From Mermis nigrescens (lineage: Eukaryota > Nematoda > Enoplea > Mermithida > Mermithidae), in the NCBI GenBank assembly GCA_036768485.1, contig JAVLUZ010000142.1, positions 19,217,735 through 19,281,734 of the forward strand: a stretch of 64,000 nt of DNA. The letters run 5' to 3'. Made by a program: the position numbers and the translations under genes. Numbering within the stretch: position 1 is the stretch's first letter; every line of letters starts with the position of its first letter. Under the pieces are notes generated by a model. It ran no database searches and was not told the DNA's origin. It worked only from the letters and a program-made list of their open reading frames with translations. Shown here one piece after another: positions 28,262-43,200 of the stretch.

Positions 28262-31200
28262 CTAAAGAATTGCAATTCCGCTAATTCTAAGTGAAAAAGA
28301 TCATAGGTAGCGCATTAGCGCGTAATAATATACATACATACATACATACTTGGGTTGGGTACGCCAACAACGTCCCCCTCTACAGCTATAACGAGACATA
28401 TACATACATATGGGAGGTGCGATTTTTAAAGATAAATAATAGAGGAATTATGCGCTCTTTTTCTTCCTTACACTTAATTCGGAGCTCGTAATGAGCGTGT
28501 AAAGTTGTTAAGTAGGTACCGAATTGGACAATTTTAGACGATTTCTGAGGGCAATTTTCGACGACGCAGTATTATCGTCTAATGAAATTTGATGCTAAGG
28601 AATCATAGAGCGAGAAATTCTCCAACAGTGCATCTTTTGTTCTTTTAAATTTGCAGTAGTTCTCGAGTGGAAGTATTGAGAGCATACCTGGGCGTAAGAG
28701 GTTTGGGGGTATGCACCCCACCCCCTGAGAAACCAAAATACCCTCCCCAGAAACCAAAATAGCCCCCATAATTCAATTTTAGAAATTTTCTTTTGTTTTT
28801 TTACATTTTTTTTATGCCAATGGATAGTGCTCGATTAGAAACGTTCAAAAATGGTGTTTTTTCGCCCTACCACCATTTTTAAGGCCATTTTTTACCTTTG
28901 AAAAAACTTGCACCCCCAGAATTTTGGTACCGCCCACCTATGGTTGAGAGACTCCAACATACCGAATGTAAAAGTAGTATGCTTCAAGGGTTACATGATG
29001 AACTTGACCGCGTTCGTATAAAGTCAATACGGAGTTAGGTCTGGCAGTTTGCAGTTTACACTCTGGTGTCGGACGGAAAAATACGTTTTTACCTTTTTTA
29101 GTTTGTTAGACGCTCCGGTTATAAATTGGGACAAGCGAAGTATGATAAAAATGAAATACGTCTCACCGCTAACACATTGTGGACGTGTCTCTTTAAACTC
29201 TACAGAGTTACCTCTAGTGGTTTAAAGTTTTAACTGGAGTAAAAATCATCTTTTTGACAGCTTTTGGTCTGCAAACTAACTACTCCAGTTATAAAAATCC
29301 GATGGCGATAACTATTGTAAAAATAGGGTACATATCAGTAAAACGCATTGCACTTAGTCACGTTTCTTCAGACTCAATACTGAATTAATGTTATCGGGTA
29401 AAGTTCAAACTTTGGGGTGAAAGACGTTTCTACCAGGTTTTCGTCTATCAATATCTCCCGATATAAGTTAAAACAGGATCTTAGGCATACAAATGTACTT
29501 AGAATCGAGGATCGCATAAGCACTTAGGCACGTTCAATACACCGAATATCAAGTCACTGTAGAAGTGTAGAGTTTACACTAGAAAATCATATTATTTCCA
29601 GAGCGTTGCAAAACATGTATTTTTTAAATAATTTCCATAACGTCAGCATTATGAATCTGACTATTAGTTTTCTCAACACCCATTAGTTGTATAAAGTTTA
29701 CACTACTGAGCTATTGAAAAGAGGTGTAAAGTTTACTCTGAAAATTCATTTTACTTCCAGAGGTTGCAAAACGTGATTTTTTGTCAAAATGTTCTTTTTA
29801 TGTTAGGATTACGAATCTAACTGTATGTTTTCTTTGCATCCAGTACTTGTGTAAAGTTCACACTAAAAATTGGCTTCAGTCCCAAAGCATTGCATAAGCT
29901 TCGTTTTTTTAAATGTTCTCCGTAACGTATGGATTAAAAATCCGATTGTAAAATTTCTTTATATCGAATAGGTGTATAATGTTTACACTGAAGATTACTT
30001 TCAGTTTTAGAGCATTGCAGAAGCTTGTTTTTCCCAAATGTTCTACGTTACGTCAGAATTACGGACCTGACTATTAAGTTGCTCTACACTTGCTATTGTA
30101 AAAATAAAAACATAAAATTAAAATAAAAATTAAAAAACTATTAAGTTGCTCTACTCTACACCCTACTCTACACTCTACACTCTACACTCTCTACACTCTA
30201 CTCTACACTTTACACTCTATGTACATACACGTCTACTCTACATTCTTGAGCTACTGTAGAGGTATAAAGTTTACACTAGAAATTCATTTTACTTCCATCC
30301 GGAGCATTGCAAAAAGTTAATTCTTTCAAAATGTTCTCCGTCGCGTCAGGATTACGAATCTGACTGTATTTTTTCTTCACACCCATTAGTTGTTTAAGCT
30401 TGACACTGAAAATTATCTTCAGTGCCAGAGCGTTGCAGAAGCTTAATTTTTCTTAAAATGTTCTCCGTAACATAACGATTACAAAATCTGACTATGAATT
30501 TTCTTTACACCCTGTAGTTGGAGAAAGTTTACACTGAAAATCAACTTTAGTTCCAGGGCATTGCAGAAGCTTAGTTTTTTCAAAATGTTCTGCGCAATCA
30601 GGATTACGAATCTGACTCTAAGTTTTCTTTACACCCAAATTTAAGTAGGGTTTCCACTTAAAACTGTCTTCAGCTCCAGAGCGTTGTAAAGGCTAATTTT
30701 TTAAAAATATTCTCTTTAACGTCAGGATATTAAAACTGACTGCTACCTGAGTAAAGTTTACACCGAAAATTAACTTTAGTACTAGAGCGTTACAGAAGCT
30801 TATTTTTTAAATGTTCTTCGTAACGTCAGGACAACGAATCTGAATTTAAGTTGTCTTCATATTCATTAGTTGTGTAAAGTGTACACTGAAAATCAAATTT
30901 CGTTTTAGAGCGTTGCAAAAGCTTAATCTTTTAAAAATTTCTTCCATAAAAAGAGGATTGCCAATCTGACCTTGAATTTGCTTTACATCCAGTATTTGTG
31001 TAAAGTTTACATTGAAAATGAATTTAGTTTCATAAATTTGCAAAAGGTAATTTTTGTGTAAAACTGTTTTCCGTTAGATGAGGATTACAAATTCGACTTA
31101 AAACTTTTTTACATTCTGTGATTTTGTAAAGTTTCAACCAAAAATTAACTTTAGTTCTATGACGTTATAGATGGTACATTTTTTTAACGGTCCTCTGAAA

Positions 31201-34200
31201 CATCAGGATCTGAATCTGACTTTAAACTTTTTTGCATTTAAAAACGCTTAAAGTTTGCACCGAAAAAAATAAATTTAGTTTGGTAGCGTTGTAGAAGGAT
31301 ATTTTTAAAACTGATCGTAGCAACATCAGAAGTTTGGATCTGACTTTGAATTTTGGAGAAGTTTAAACAAGGAAAGTTAACTTGTTTACAAAAGATAATG
31401 GTCTTGTTTACAAAAGATAATTCTGATGCTTAAAAACAATCTTGTTTTCCCCCTGTCATTAATTTTACATGTTACCGCATGTGTTTACTGACTGATTCAC
31501 TGAAATCTTGCGAATTAAATGTGGAGTAATAGCAAAGAAAAATGCTTTGTTGAAACAGAAAGAACGAATTTACTTGGAAATACGCATTATTAAGGATATA
31601 AAGGGAGAGGACCAGGGAAAATTTACCTGTATATGCCCGTGAAAATTGTACGAATCTATTAAAAAATATACTTCCGCCAACAACGCAAAAAAATCGAAGT
31701 ATATTCTACGGCCTCTAAAAAAGTGCCTTCACAAAACATTGTTCACTGGCTCAGAAAAAGAGATTAAGAAGCTTTGATGTGTGTTAAATATAACTAATAC
31801 TAGGTTAGTCGTCAAAGGCTTGATAAATGAATTATGACAAGAACACAATGTTGTTAATTGGAGCCCAATAGCAATGCATGCCATGCTAGCGTAAAAATGC
31901 ACATTATGACGTTTTTAAACTAGTAAACGCTTCTTTTCAAGGAATAAGCCATTTATGTTATTTATTTTTACGACAAAGACGCAAATCCCTCCTGCAGGCC
32001 GCATAATATACTTCGATTTTTTGCGTTTTTTCGCGAATGTCTAATTTTTAGTAGATTTTTAAAACTTTCACAGGCATACATAGGTAGCATTTCCCTTCCT
32101 CCTTTTATGTCCTTAATAATGCGTTATTCCATGTATATTCGTTTTTTTGTTCCATCGGAGCTTTTTCTTTGCTTTCAAAAATATACACCTACTATCTGCA
32201 CAATGGCAGCGGACTCTCCGTTATTTGTTTATCTATGTAGGTACTTTTATGATCTGGCAATTTCGATTCGCATAAATTGAATCGAAATAACTTTGAGCGC
32301 ACAGATTATAATAAAGAATTGCTTTAATTCTCAAGAATATTGCTTATATTTACTCGTATTATGCAAGTAAACAGAACGACGAGCGAACAAAATAGTTAAT
32401 TTCTGAGAAGCCGAAATTAGGTTACCTTGTTTGCTTTGACTATTGTTATTTTGCTCTTTTTATATGAAGAAAATATTTTTGATACAAACCATTTCACAAT
32501 TGATGACGCAAACATCATATTATATAAGGGAAAGTGTAAAAATCCCATTCTCTGCGATTTTTCATAAAATTCTTTCAGCTTTTATATTTCAACTCGCGAG
32601 TTTAAGTTTATGCAAATTATGACCGAAATTTGCGATTTATTCATGCCATTCGCATATTTAGCGACCATGTATCTTGAATTTCCTAAACTTCTCTAGAAAA
32701 GTTATCCGATTTCGTCCAGAAAGATGGAGAAGGTTAATTAGATAAATTGTGGTAGACTCAAGGGCAACGCAATAAGTTTATGCTCGTAACGCTCACTCAT
32801 AATACCATTGAAGGATTAATTATCGGACGAGCCTTTGATTTTGAAAGAAGTTGTAAAACTTGACCAGTTTTGACAAATAATAGATGGAACCATAGGTGGG
32901 CAGCAGCAAAATTCTGGGGGTGCGAGATTTTTCAAAGGTCAAAAAATTGTCTTAAAAATGGTGGTATGGCGAAAAAACATCATTTTCAAGTTTTCTCATC
33001 GAGCACTATCCATTGGCATCAAAAAATTGCGAAAAACCAAAAAAATTTCAAAAATTGAATTCTGGGGTTATTTTGGTTTCTGGGGGTATTCGGCCTTCTA
33101 GGGATGCATACCCCCCAAACCTCCATGTCCAGGTGTGGGTGGAACCCTAGTTTTTGGACTTGTCGTTACAGGACTTGTCACCACTAACAAGCATGTATGC
33201 ATAGCTTGACCGATCTGGGGTAGGGGTCAAAAATTGAACTTTTTTGGACAAAAATGATCTCAAAAACAGGTAATTTCTGGTCAATTTAAAGCACTTTTGA
33301 AGAAAATATTCAATTTTAATCCATATTTGGCCTTCATTTTCCCCAGAAAATTTCCCATTTTTCTATTCTAAGGGTCAGTCCAGATCCTCCAAGTGCATGT
33401 CTGGTCACAAGTCACTTGTCAGTTTTGGCGAAACCGAGCCCTGTATTCGAAGAAATAAATAACGATAAACGAATGATTCTCAATCGTTATAAAGAAATGA
33501 GTATTTATTCTTTTCATAATATCTCGCCTACTATCTTTCGTCGATCATGCTCAATATAAATTCGCACCTGATTCATCATTTTCACATTGGTTTTGAAAAA
33601 TCAGTGAGTTACTTCGACGAAAAATTAAATTTCGTGGAATATTCACTGCAAAATTTTGTTATTGCTAATAAAATTATAGTGCAAGCGAGCTTTTATGTAC
33701 CATTCGTTTAATTCGACGTCTAATAGCAAGTCTATTGTTTTGAAAGGCACTTCAAACATGTCAGTCTCGTCCCAGTCTGCTTTTTTTGTGAGTTGGCATG
33801 CGCTAAGTCCAGCCATTAGGGCGCCAGCGCTTAATGCAGCTTCTTGATTAGACCAATAAGATCCCAGGACGGCAATCATATGATATCCGTGCGAATGCAA
33901 ATGCACTCGTTGCAAGCTATGACAAATACATTGAAATTATAATTTAAGTTTGGAAAAAGTTTATAAATGAATTAAATCAACATTGCTGACAAAATTGGTG
34001 GATAATCTAAATTTTTCACAAACGTGCGTAAAGTCGTTACTTTTGTTCCTTTTTAACTTTTTAACCACGTCTCGGTGGTCATCAAAAATGCTTTAAAATT
34101 TTTCTCAGTTTGGGTCAATGGAGTGGGGGTGAAATTTTAAATGCCAATTTTTGGCCCAAAAATAGTGGATACGCGTCAAAAACATCGTTTTTCGGCGTTT

Positions 34201-37200
34201 CTAACCATTTAAAACGTACCTTTTCTACGAATTTTCGGGATATTTTTGGAAACTTTTGAAACATCGCGAATACTGGGGGTGGTGAAAATTTTTCTGGGGA
34301 TTGGAAAGCCCCCCCAGATCATATAATAAGGTGGCTGTGCTGTGCATCTATACATACCTTGCGACCATAAATGTAACGGCTCAAAACTGCGGGGGCGGCC
34401 ATTTTTAGGAGAGGGGGTACATGACCTCCAATTTTTGACCGAAAACGGCCAAAAACGCCTAAAAATGGCCAAAAAATTCAATGTTTCCAAAAAATAGGGG
34501 GGGGGTAAAAACTTTTCTGGCTTTAGAGGGAATAGGGGGATGTCCGACTTTGGGTGGGGGGATCCCCCATCCCCCTGTTGCATGTATTCTTGTGACGATT
34601 GAATTAGAGCTTATACAATGTGAATAAGATTTAAGCGAAAAAACACGCGGCCCGGCCACAATGTAGACAGTTAGCACTTGCAATATTTAAAACCCTGATG
34701 GTACCTAGGTGAAACTTCGTTTAGGGCTCCATTTTGCTCCAAATTCATAAAGCAGGCTTAATATTTACCGATATAGCATTTTTTCCTCTTCACTTTCGCG
34801 AGCCTCTCTATCCTGACCAAATATTTCCAATATCCATCTGATTATTCTAATCGCTTTGTGAGGTTCAATAGTTCTGACAGTACTTTCGTTCGCGTGAGGT
34901 CCATCAGCAAAGTGTGACAACGAAACTAATTCTTGTTCATTTAAGCCGATTGAGTCAACAAAAGGAATAATCTAGAAATTAAATAGAAATCAAATCATAG
35001 CATTGCAACAATACTCGCATGATCATCTTTGTATATTTATTCAAAAACGTATTCAGGGCTGACTTGTAGGTCGACCTGAGAGCTCTATCAAAATAAAATT
35101 ACCTTTGAAATTAGTATAAAACGCCAAATACAATAAAAGTAACACAATTCACCGTTTTTGATAGATTCAAAACACTTTTGCTAAAAAGTTTCGATTTTCA
35201 TTCGTTTTCCGCATTAATTTTGTTCTATTTTCTCATGAAAATTTTTTAAAATTTTTCGGGGGGGCGCATTGCCCCTCCTCGAACCCGTACCCAAGATCAT
35301 ATAAGGTCGAGAGACTCGCCTCCAACCCAACACGCATGTGCTTACGTATGTCATACATATATGTATTCGAAATTAAATCTTAAATCGTTTCATTAGCGGG
35401 TGTAATGTAATCTAAACAACTTATTCGTCACGCATTAGCTAAGCTATTCTCTACGACTTCACAGACTAAATGTGCAATCTTAACCATTACGGTGGGTCAC
35501 CTAACGTTAAAAAAGTGCTCTGTCTATATACAGTTCGAATCCGTTCAAAAACTTCAAGCAATGTTGCTTAACCTAACAAAAACGACTGAATTCTGCAAAT
35601 AAATAGAAAGGCGAATTTAATAATTTGCTTTTACGAAAAAGAAGACTGTAATTCTGCAAAGGAAGTACAAAGGGTAAAAGAACATTTTTGAGGAGGAAGC
35701 TTTGAACAAATACTTTTCAAATAAAAGATAAATAAATCTCCATTGTTCAATTTAAGTACCTTCGTTAAAAGGCTCCTTCCAAACTCTGCATTAGCTATGC
35801 ACGACAACTCCAAATGCATAGGTACGCTATGTACGACGTGTTTCAAATTTCGACTAATCGACGTAATTCTTTCTTGCCATAGTATATTAGGCTGAGATTC
35901 TAATAAATGGACTCCTGATAAGATAATTAAGTCGGGCCTTTGTACTTGAATGGCTTTGAAAAACATATCGATCAGTGCATCACTGCTGCTGAAAACGTAA
36001 ATATAAAAAGAAAAGGTAAGATTAGCTCTACTTGTGCTTTGACCCCCATCTCATGAGTCATGAGCATACGTGGGCAGCAAGAAAATTCTGGGGGGGGTGC
36101 AAGATTTTTTTGAAGGTCGAAAAATGGCCTTAAAAATGGTGGTATGGCGATAAAAACACCATTTTTCGACGTTTCTCATCAAGCACTATCCATTGGCATC
36201 AAAAAATTGCGAAAAAACGAAAAAAATTTCAAAAATTGAATTCTGGGGGGGGGTATTTTGATTTCTGGGGGGGGTATTTTCTGGGGGTGCATACCCCAAA
36301 CCCCCACGCCCAGGTGTGGTCATGAGTACCACCAGATTCAATGGCACATTACGCTTTTCTTTCAGGTCATTTGTTGCTTAGTTACTAAAGTAAGCAGTTA
36401 ATCCTGAAGTATTTTCAAAATGTTCGCCATAGGATGTTATTACGTAGGTACATATTTTACCCTTAATTCTTACTACACGGTTATTACAATGAAACTTTTG
36501 CATTTTTGCGGTAGTACACATACACACAGATCCGTATTCAGGAAGCCAGGAAAGGCCGTCATCCCCTCCTCCGAAATGAGAAAAATCTTTCACACAAGGG
36601 TCCCCAAAGGGAAAAATGAAAAATTCTCCGAAACAGGTTTTTAGCGTAAGTGCTTCTAAGCTAGTAAACGCAAAATTTTCCAACGCTTTGCACGCCAGAT
36701 TTATCGTTTATCTGTAGTTTTTGTCATCTAGCACGCCCAAAACCGCTCAAATTCGAGCTACCCATGATGTCAAATTTTTTCGGCGAGTCATTTGTTTTCT
36801 GTATTGTTTTCATTGTAAAACACACACATTAAATACAAAGACAGAAACTAAGAAATTATCCGTCGAGCAAATGATGAAAAATTAGTTGTGCAGATAGTCC
36901 AAACGATTAATTTGTTGCATAGGAATATGAAATAAAGCGAAAATTTTTCAAAATTTCTTCATAAAATCTTTCTTCACCATGGTATGGAGTCGCCGAAATA
37001 TACTCGAAAATGTCTTCATTTTCGCCTATCTCCAAATGATTCTCGTGAGATGTAACGTCAAAATTTACCCGCCCCCCCCGAAATAAAATTCTATATATGG
37101 ACCTGCATACATAATAAGCAGGTACCTACGTTTTTAATGCGATGAACTTATTCTTCTTTCATTCTATCGAATTCCGTTTGGTCGCATGCGTCTCGAATAA

Positions 37201-40200
37201 GTTTTCATGTAAATTTAGTTGGGTTGTATTTAAGTTACCCGAACCAGAAAAGCCCGACCTTTTTGGCAAACTCGAACTCGAAACCGAACCCGAAGATCCA
37301 TAAATTTCAAACCCGAATCCAAAACTTGTACTGAAAATTCCCGGATTCTTTCGGTTTAAACAAAGTCCGAAAATTGGCGACCCTTTATTTTGGAATACGT
37401 CCAGCGGTACACAAAATAAAGTGCATTTTCTGACGTTTCCGGACATGTCTCCGAACTTACAGTGGAAAAAATCTTTATTTTCTATTAATAGGCTGTGAAT
37501 GATGACGTTTTTTTGGCCGCGTTTGAGACAATATGATGAAAAATAACGATCCTACGGCGCGAAGCACCGGAAACTTAGAGATTTTCCGATAAAAAGATAT
37601 CTATTTTCATTATTTTCCGTGCATTATTTTACCGTTCCAGGGAGGCGAGCTGCTCCCCTGCGTACGCCCATGTTGATAGTAATATTAATAATTTAGCACA
37701 AAGGTACATGCATGCATATTTTTAAATAACTAATATAACTTGGTGACCAAATAATGACTAGATTACTACTTTTAACAACAACAAAATGATATTTTAGGTG
37801 TAAAGTAGGGGAAACTTCATAAGTGAATAAAATGCTCCGGAATAGTTTTGTTGTTTTCATCAAGATCAACATTTAATTTACTTATTTATTCATTCTGATT
37901 CTATTCTATTCTAAGCATATATAAATTTTAAAACATTATATACCAGCTGCACCTTTAAATTGGGCGGGTCGGTAACAGTTATTTCAGCATAATTTTCTTT
38001 ATTTTCATGCAAAACTTTTAAAAATTTTCGACGCTGAGCGACAGTTGCTACAAATACAGGAAATCGACCGGAAATTCAAACTTCATAATGTCGTCCCGCC
38101 TTAATTTCCGAAATTCTCGCTAAAGTCAAAAAATTTGATGATTTTTACGCTCAAACTTGTCGAAAATTTAAAAATCTCAAAAAATGGTACGCCAAAAGCG
38201 ATACTTAATAAAAGTAGACGCCGAAAAAACGCCGTTTCGCACGTGAAGGGCAATTTTTTGGACCTATTTTTGACTGTTTTTGGAAAAGTTGGGGTAACGC
38301 CCCTAACGGAAATCCTAGATTCGCCATTGTTATATACACACACACACTGCTTAATATTGAAATTTTAATTAAGAGTGCTCTTTATCTTGAATGAAATACG
38401 GATTTCAGTATGTTAAGTAACTTTAATTATCTTCTTCGTAACCGAAGAACATGCTTTGGTTCCTAAGCAAGATGTAACCTAGTTTTACAGAATGTTTCGT
38501 AACCTTTTTACTTTGGTCAAAAAGCTTTTTGCGTATCTGCCTGGTGTTTATCTAATCAAATTCGAAGCACATAGTTAAAATACCACTTCTAAGTTTTACA
38601 TAGTCTACGTTGCAACTAGAAGAAAGCAGTGTTAGGACATAAAAAGCCATACTCGAACCTGATGATTTTTGAATTCTTAAACTCGAACCAAGAAAAAATT
38701 CCAAACCCGAACCCGAAAAATTTAAAAAGTCGAACCCGACTCATCCCTATTGCTTATAAAATTATAATGATCTTTCATGTTAAAAGCCTACTTCGAAAGT
38801 CTACATCTACTATAATGATCAGAATGCTATTTTTGGTGCAGCAAGTGAATTATAGTCATTATCCCCTTAACTTAGCTCTTGTCATCAATATTTTTATTTT
38901 CTACTTTAAATTTTATTGCCAGATTCGAGATTGCTGCGTATTCTGGGCTAAGAGTCAGACATGTGATAACGGCAATACATCTCAACTGCTTGAATCATAA
39001 GTACTTTTTTAAGGCTTCTTAAGTTAGTTTAAGTTCTTTTTGACATTTTACCTGAAGCTGTTCTGACTTAAAATAAAACGACTAGGCTGAGGTGATAAAA
39101 TATTGCCCCATAAGTGTTGATCTGGATATACGATTACAATGTGAATTTCGTCTTTGTCAATTCGTATGCTGTCAGGAGCGCTAATGTTCGACGGTAAAAG
39201 GTTTCTTAATTTTGGCCCAATGGACCCAACAAAGTTTACCTGGAATAGCGCATTAAGGATCACATTAAATAAACATCGATCATACAATTTTCGTAACTGC
39301 CCAGCATGCGATTTTCCCTCCACCTCTTTTATCCCTGACCGGCACACATGGGCGTGGGGTCCTGGTCCCCCCGAGGATAAGGCAGACTCCTAAAAGCAAT
39401 AGAACCCATAGAAGTCAATTTTTGGAGCTATTTTTGGCTATTTTGCTCCATCGGATCGGACCCCAGGATTTGGCAGCTGCTCATTTACGGTCATTGGCAA
39501 TTCAGATGGTCGACAAATTTTAATCAATCTGTCAACCGTTGGTCAGTCGGTACTGACATCTGTGAGCATAGATGCACAGCATTGTTGATCTGCAGGGGGA
39601 GTGAGCCGGTCTGAGGGGGTCAAAAATGGAACTTTTTTGGATCAAAATGACCTCGAAAAAACTGGTATAAATGCTAAAATAGTGTTAAAACTACTTCATG
39701 CCACAGTTTCTGGTCGATTTTGAGATTTTCATTCATATTTGGCATTCGTCTTGCCTCATTTTCCACATGGAATTTTTCATTTTCCATTTCGGGACTCTAG
39801 AGGCCCACCCAAACCCACCACACATTCATTTCTGCCTGTCACTGGTCGGCCAGGGGATTCTTGCATTAAAGTTATTTTTTAGCTGTTTTAATTTTAGAAT
39901 TAAAGTATATTCAATATTTCTAAAGAAATACTACTTTTTCATTCATCGATTATTTGCGCTAATTTCAGTTTGTCTGGGGATGGCTAAGATCTCGCATGAA
40001 TCTTTTCATTGTCTATTTGATGCTGTCTTTCAGGTGCGTGCATGATAAGGATTTCAAATGGCAACTTACATCAGCATTAGGAAAATTCATGGATATTCGA
40101 TTAGCCATAATTGCAGCATTGCCACCGACGTTGTACTAAGAAGGAATTTTAAAAATCTGATAAAGAGCACTAATAAACTTATTGCACAAGATTTTTTTGT

Positions 40201-43200
40201 TTATTGAACGACTGATTCGCACTACTTAAAACCATTATATCGCCTAAGTTTCTTCCTTTAACGTGTAGGTAAATTCGCAAAAGTAATAATGTAAAATTTT
40301 TAAACAACATATACCTCCGATCCTTCATCAGAATCAGCTGCTTTTATAATTTTGTTGAAGGCCTCACGATTAGCCATGAACCTCTCGGCAGGTAATCCTC
40401 TGGAGAAGAAATGCGTGAAGACATCCCTGAATTCATCCAGCGAATTTATCACAGCTAAATTTTTCATATGTCCAGGCTTGATATTTAATTTTGAGAAAAA
40501 TTTAGTACCAAATACGACCAGGTCCACGTTGCAATTAATCCTGAAACGATTGCATCTTGAATGGAAAATTTTTGCTTCTATTGATAATAATATAAAAACG
40601 TGTGAGCTTGAGGAACTTTCCAAAATTTAAGAAAAAGCTGCAAAATCGCCTTTTAATTAGTTGAAAAACGAAGTAATTTCTAAAGGATTGTTATAAGGAA
40701 TAGGACTACGACAGATACCCAAACCCTAAATCAATATTACTTAATTGATTTTGACAAGCCGAATCCGAGAAAATATTTCAAATTTTATATCACGAAACTA
40801 ATTTGACAATTTTCGTAGTGGTATTCCATTATTTATTTAATTTAAATATATAATTATACACTTTTGCTTCTACTGTCTTACCTGATCAAATCAAACAGTA
40901 GTAGAAGAGAGCTATATTTCTACTAATGTATATACACGTTTTAGTATGTCCGGTCTGGGGATTCAGAGTTGAGTTAATATAGCCTAAAACATTAACAGCA
41001 ATGCTAAAATGACATAAAAATATCTTATTTCATTGTCTTATTTAACTATGCCTTAATACTCCACAATTTTCCCTTTTCTCATTTTAGGGATAATGAACTC
41101 CTTCACGCACATGTTTGCTCCTAGAAGACCGAAAGGGCTGCTAGAAAATCAACTATAAGTTACGATCACTCATCATCTGACGTTTGTTTGGAGACCCTAT
41201 GGACTGATAGAGCCGTAAACAGCTAATATTTTTGGCATAATTATACTTTGGCAGACCCATATTTTCTACACTAAAAACATTGCAAGCATTTCCATGCTCA
41301 AATATCGCCTTGTTTGCGTAGTTTTCTGGAGTCACTAGGATTCGACTCTATGATTTTCTTGTTGATAGTCAAGCGCTACTGACTAAGCTATCCGGCTGAA
41401 AACAGGAATGATATGAACAAGCTTATATCGTTAGATAAGCGCAGCCTATGGGCAAGCTTGGGAATGCAAGTTGCTCAAGCCCTCGTTCATTGCGTCCCAC
41501 TACTCAGGCTTAATTTATGTACTGGCACCATTTCATAAACTAGGCCTAAACCTGGATTACTGAAATTCCAAAGTGTTGCTCTTATAGTGAAGTCTGAAGC
41601 TTAGGCTTAGTGCGCATTCGTGTTTCCAGCCCGTGAAGTATGCCCGCATTACGCTGCCTGCTTAGACTTCGCTTGTCTCCTTTGTGTATTACGTCAACCG
41701 TTTTATCGTAATAGCACTGGACTATCAACCCCAAAGTCCCATTTTCGAGTCCATACATGGGTTGGGTAGCAGTCGAATTTATTTTATTTTTCTATTTATT
41801 TATTTTTTAGAATATTGTTTTTATTATTAATATTAATAATAATATTATTATTATTATCGTATTTATAGTATCTGTAATTTTTTCATTTATATTTGCTTCT
41901 TTTTTCTGATGAGAGGCAGTCTAGACGCCTAGACTAGTGACGCTAGGTTACAGTGACAGTCAGAGGATTAAAGGCACAAACTGTAGTAACCTAGCTCCTC
42001 TCTGATTACCTCGTCTTTTTTTAATGATTTTGTACATGCATTTTTTCATATGTACTTTCTGTATACAATCCTGCTCACTTCTTCACGTTTCGCCTCAATA
42101 CTAATAGCATGCTCCATTTCTACCTCTTTCTTCCTTTTTCTCTTTTATTTACTTTTTTCATTTGTTTATTTATTCATTTATTTTCCCATATTTTCTCTAA
42201 ATTTTTCCAGCCTTTTTATTTGCCGTCTTTGTCGTATTGATGACTTCCTATTCTATCTGGTAGATCTGGGCGGTGTAAAACTGGACAAAAATCCGAAAAA
42301 TACCGAAAATTTAATTCTAGCGATCAATCGATTCTTGAAGGTTCGCCGAATTCTCGAGAGGGAGTAAAAAACTTCAACTCCCCTCCCCTTACGACCCGTG
42401 TGGTCGAGTGAGTCCCCTCAACTCCAAACGGTACCATTCCATGTCATAACATTGTGCTTAGAAAGTGCGGCTCCGCAAAATCAGCATAATTATGCTATTT
42501 TTTCCATTTATTCTCTGCAAACCATCAACGTGTAAGCAGAGGTAAGTAGGTACATCTTAGATGGGATCGCATGCGTTACGTTTTACCCTATTAGTATTTT
42601 ACAAAACTCGACTTGAGGTCGTTTGGCTATTTTTCGCCAAGCTTCAAGAACCCTTCTTTCGACGGGTGTCCGGCTTTCCTTGTAGAAATACACCGCCACA
42701 CATATGGCAAGTGATGCAAAAAGTACGCTACTCCAAAATACTCTTGGAGCGCAATACATCAAGATTAGCTAAAACGAGAGACATCGAACGAAGCACGAGT
42801 ATTAATAACAATAGTCACAGACACGCATGGCGTGGGGGAGGGGTTTGGGGATTTGTACCCCGCAGAATCCGATAGAACCCCTAAAATCGATAAACCCTAA
42901 AAATTGAATTTTTGGGCATGTTTTTTGGGATTTTTACCAGGTTTACGCCACCCAAACCCCACAGAATTTGGTCGCTGCTCATGCATAGTCACAGAAGCTG
43001 AATAGAACGTACATAACTCGTTTTAGAGATGTTTCCATTCAATCGATGAAGTAAAGGTACAGCGAAACACAACTTTATGTCCGTGACCATTTCCTAATTT
43101 CTTAATAGTCGATAAAACTAGCTTCATCCAAGTTAAATTTTTTTTAATTTTTCAGGCGTATATTTACTAGGGATATGCCGGGTACCCCAACCCGAACCAC

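Noticed and set aside
34209..34683. ORFs of 74 and 124 codons on the minus strand
   Set aside because: They cross the CATGTAACGG-family repeat and the 14.8-kb-type repeat; the Pro-rich text comes from G/C runs.
41329..41396. Functional tRNA gene
   Set aside because: A- and B-box-like blocks are present, but the acceptor strands do not pair, so a SINE head is the better reading.
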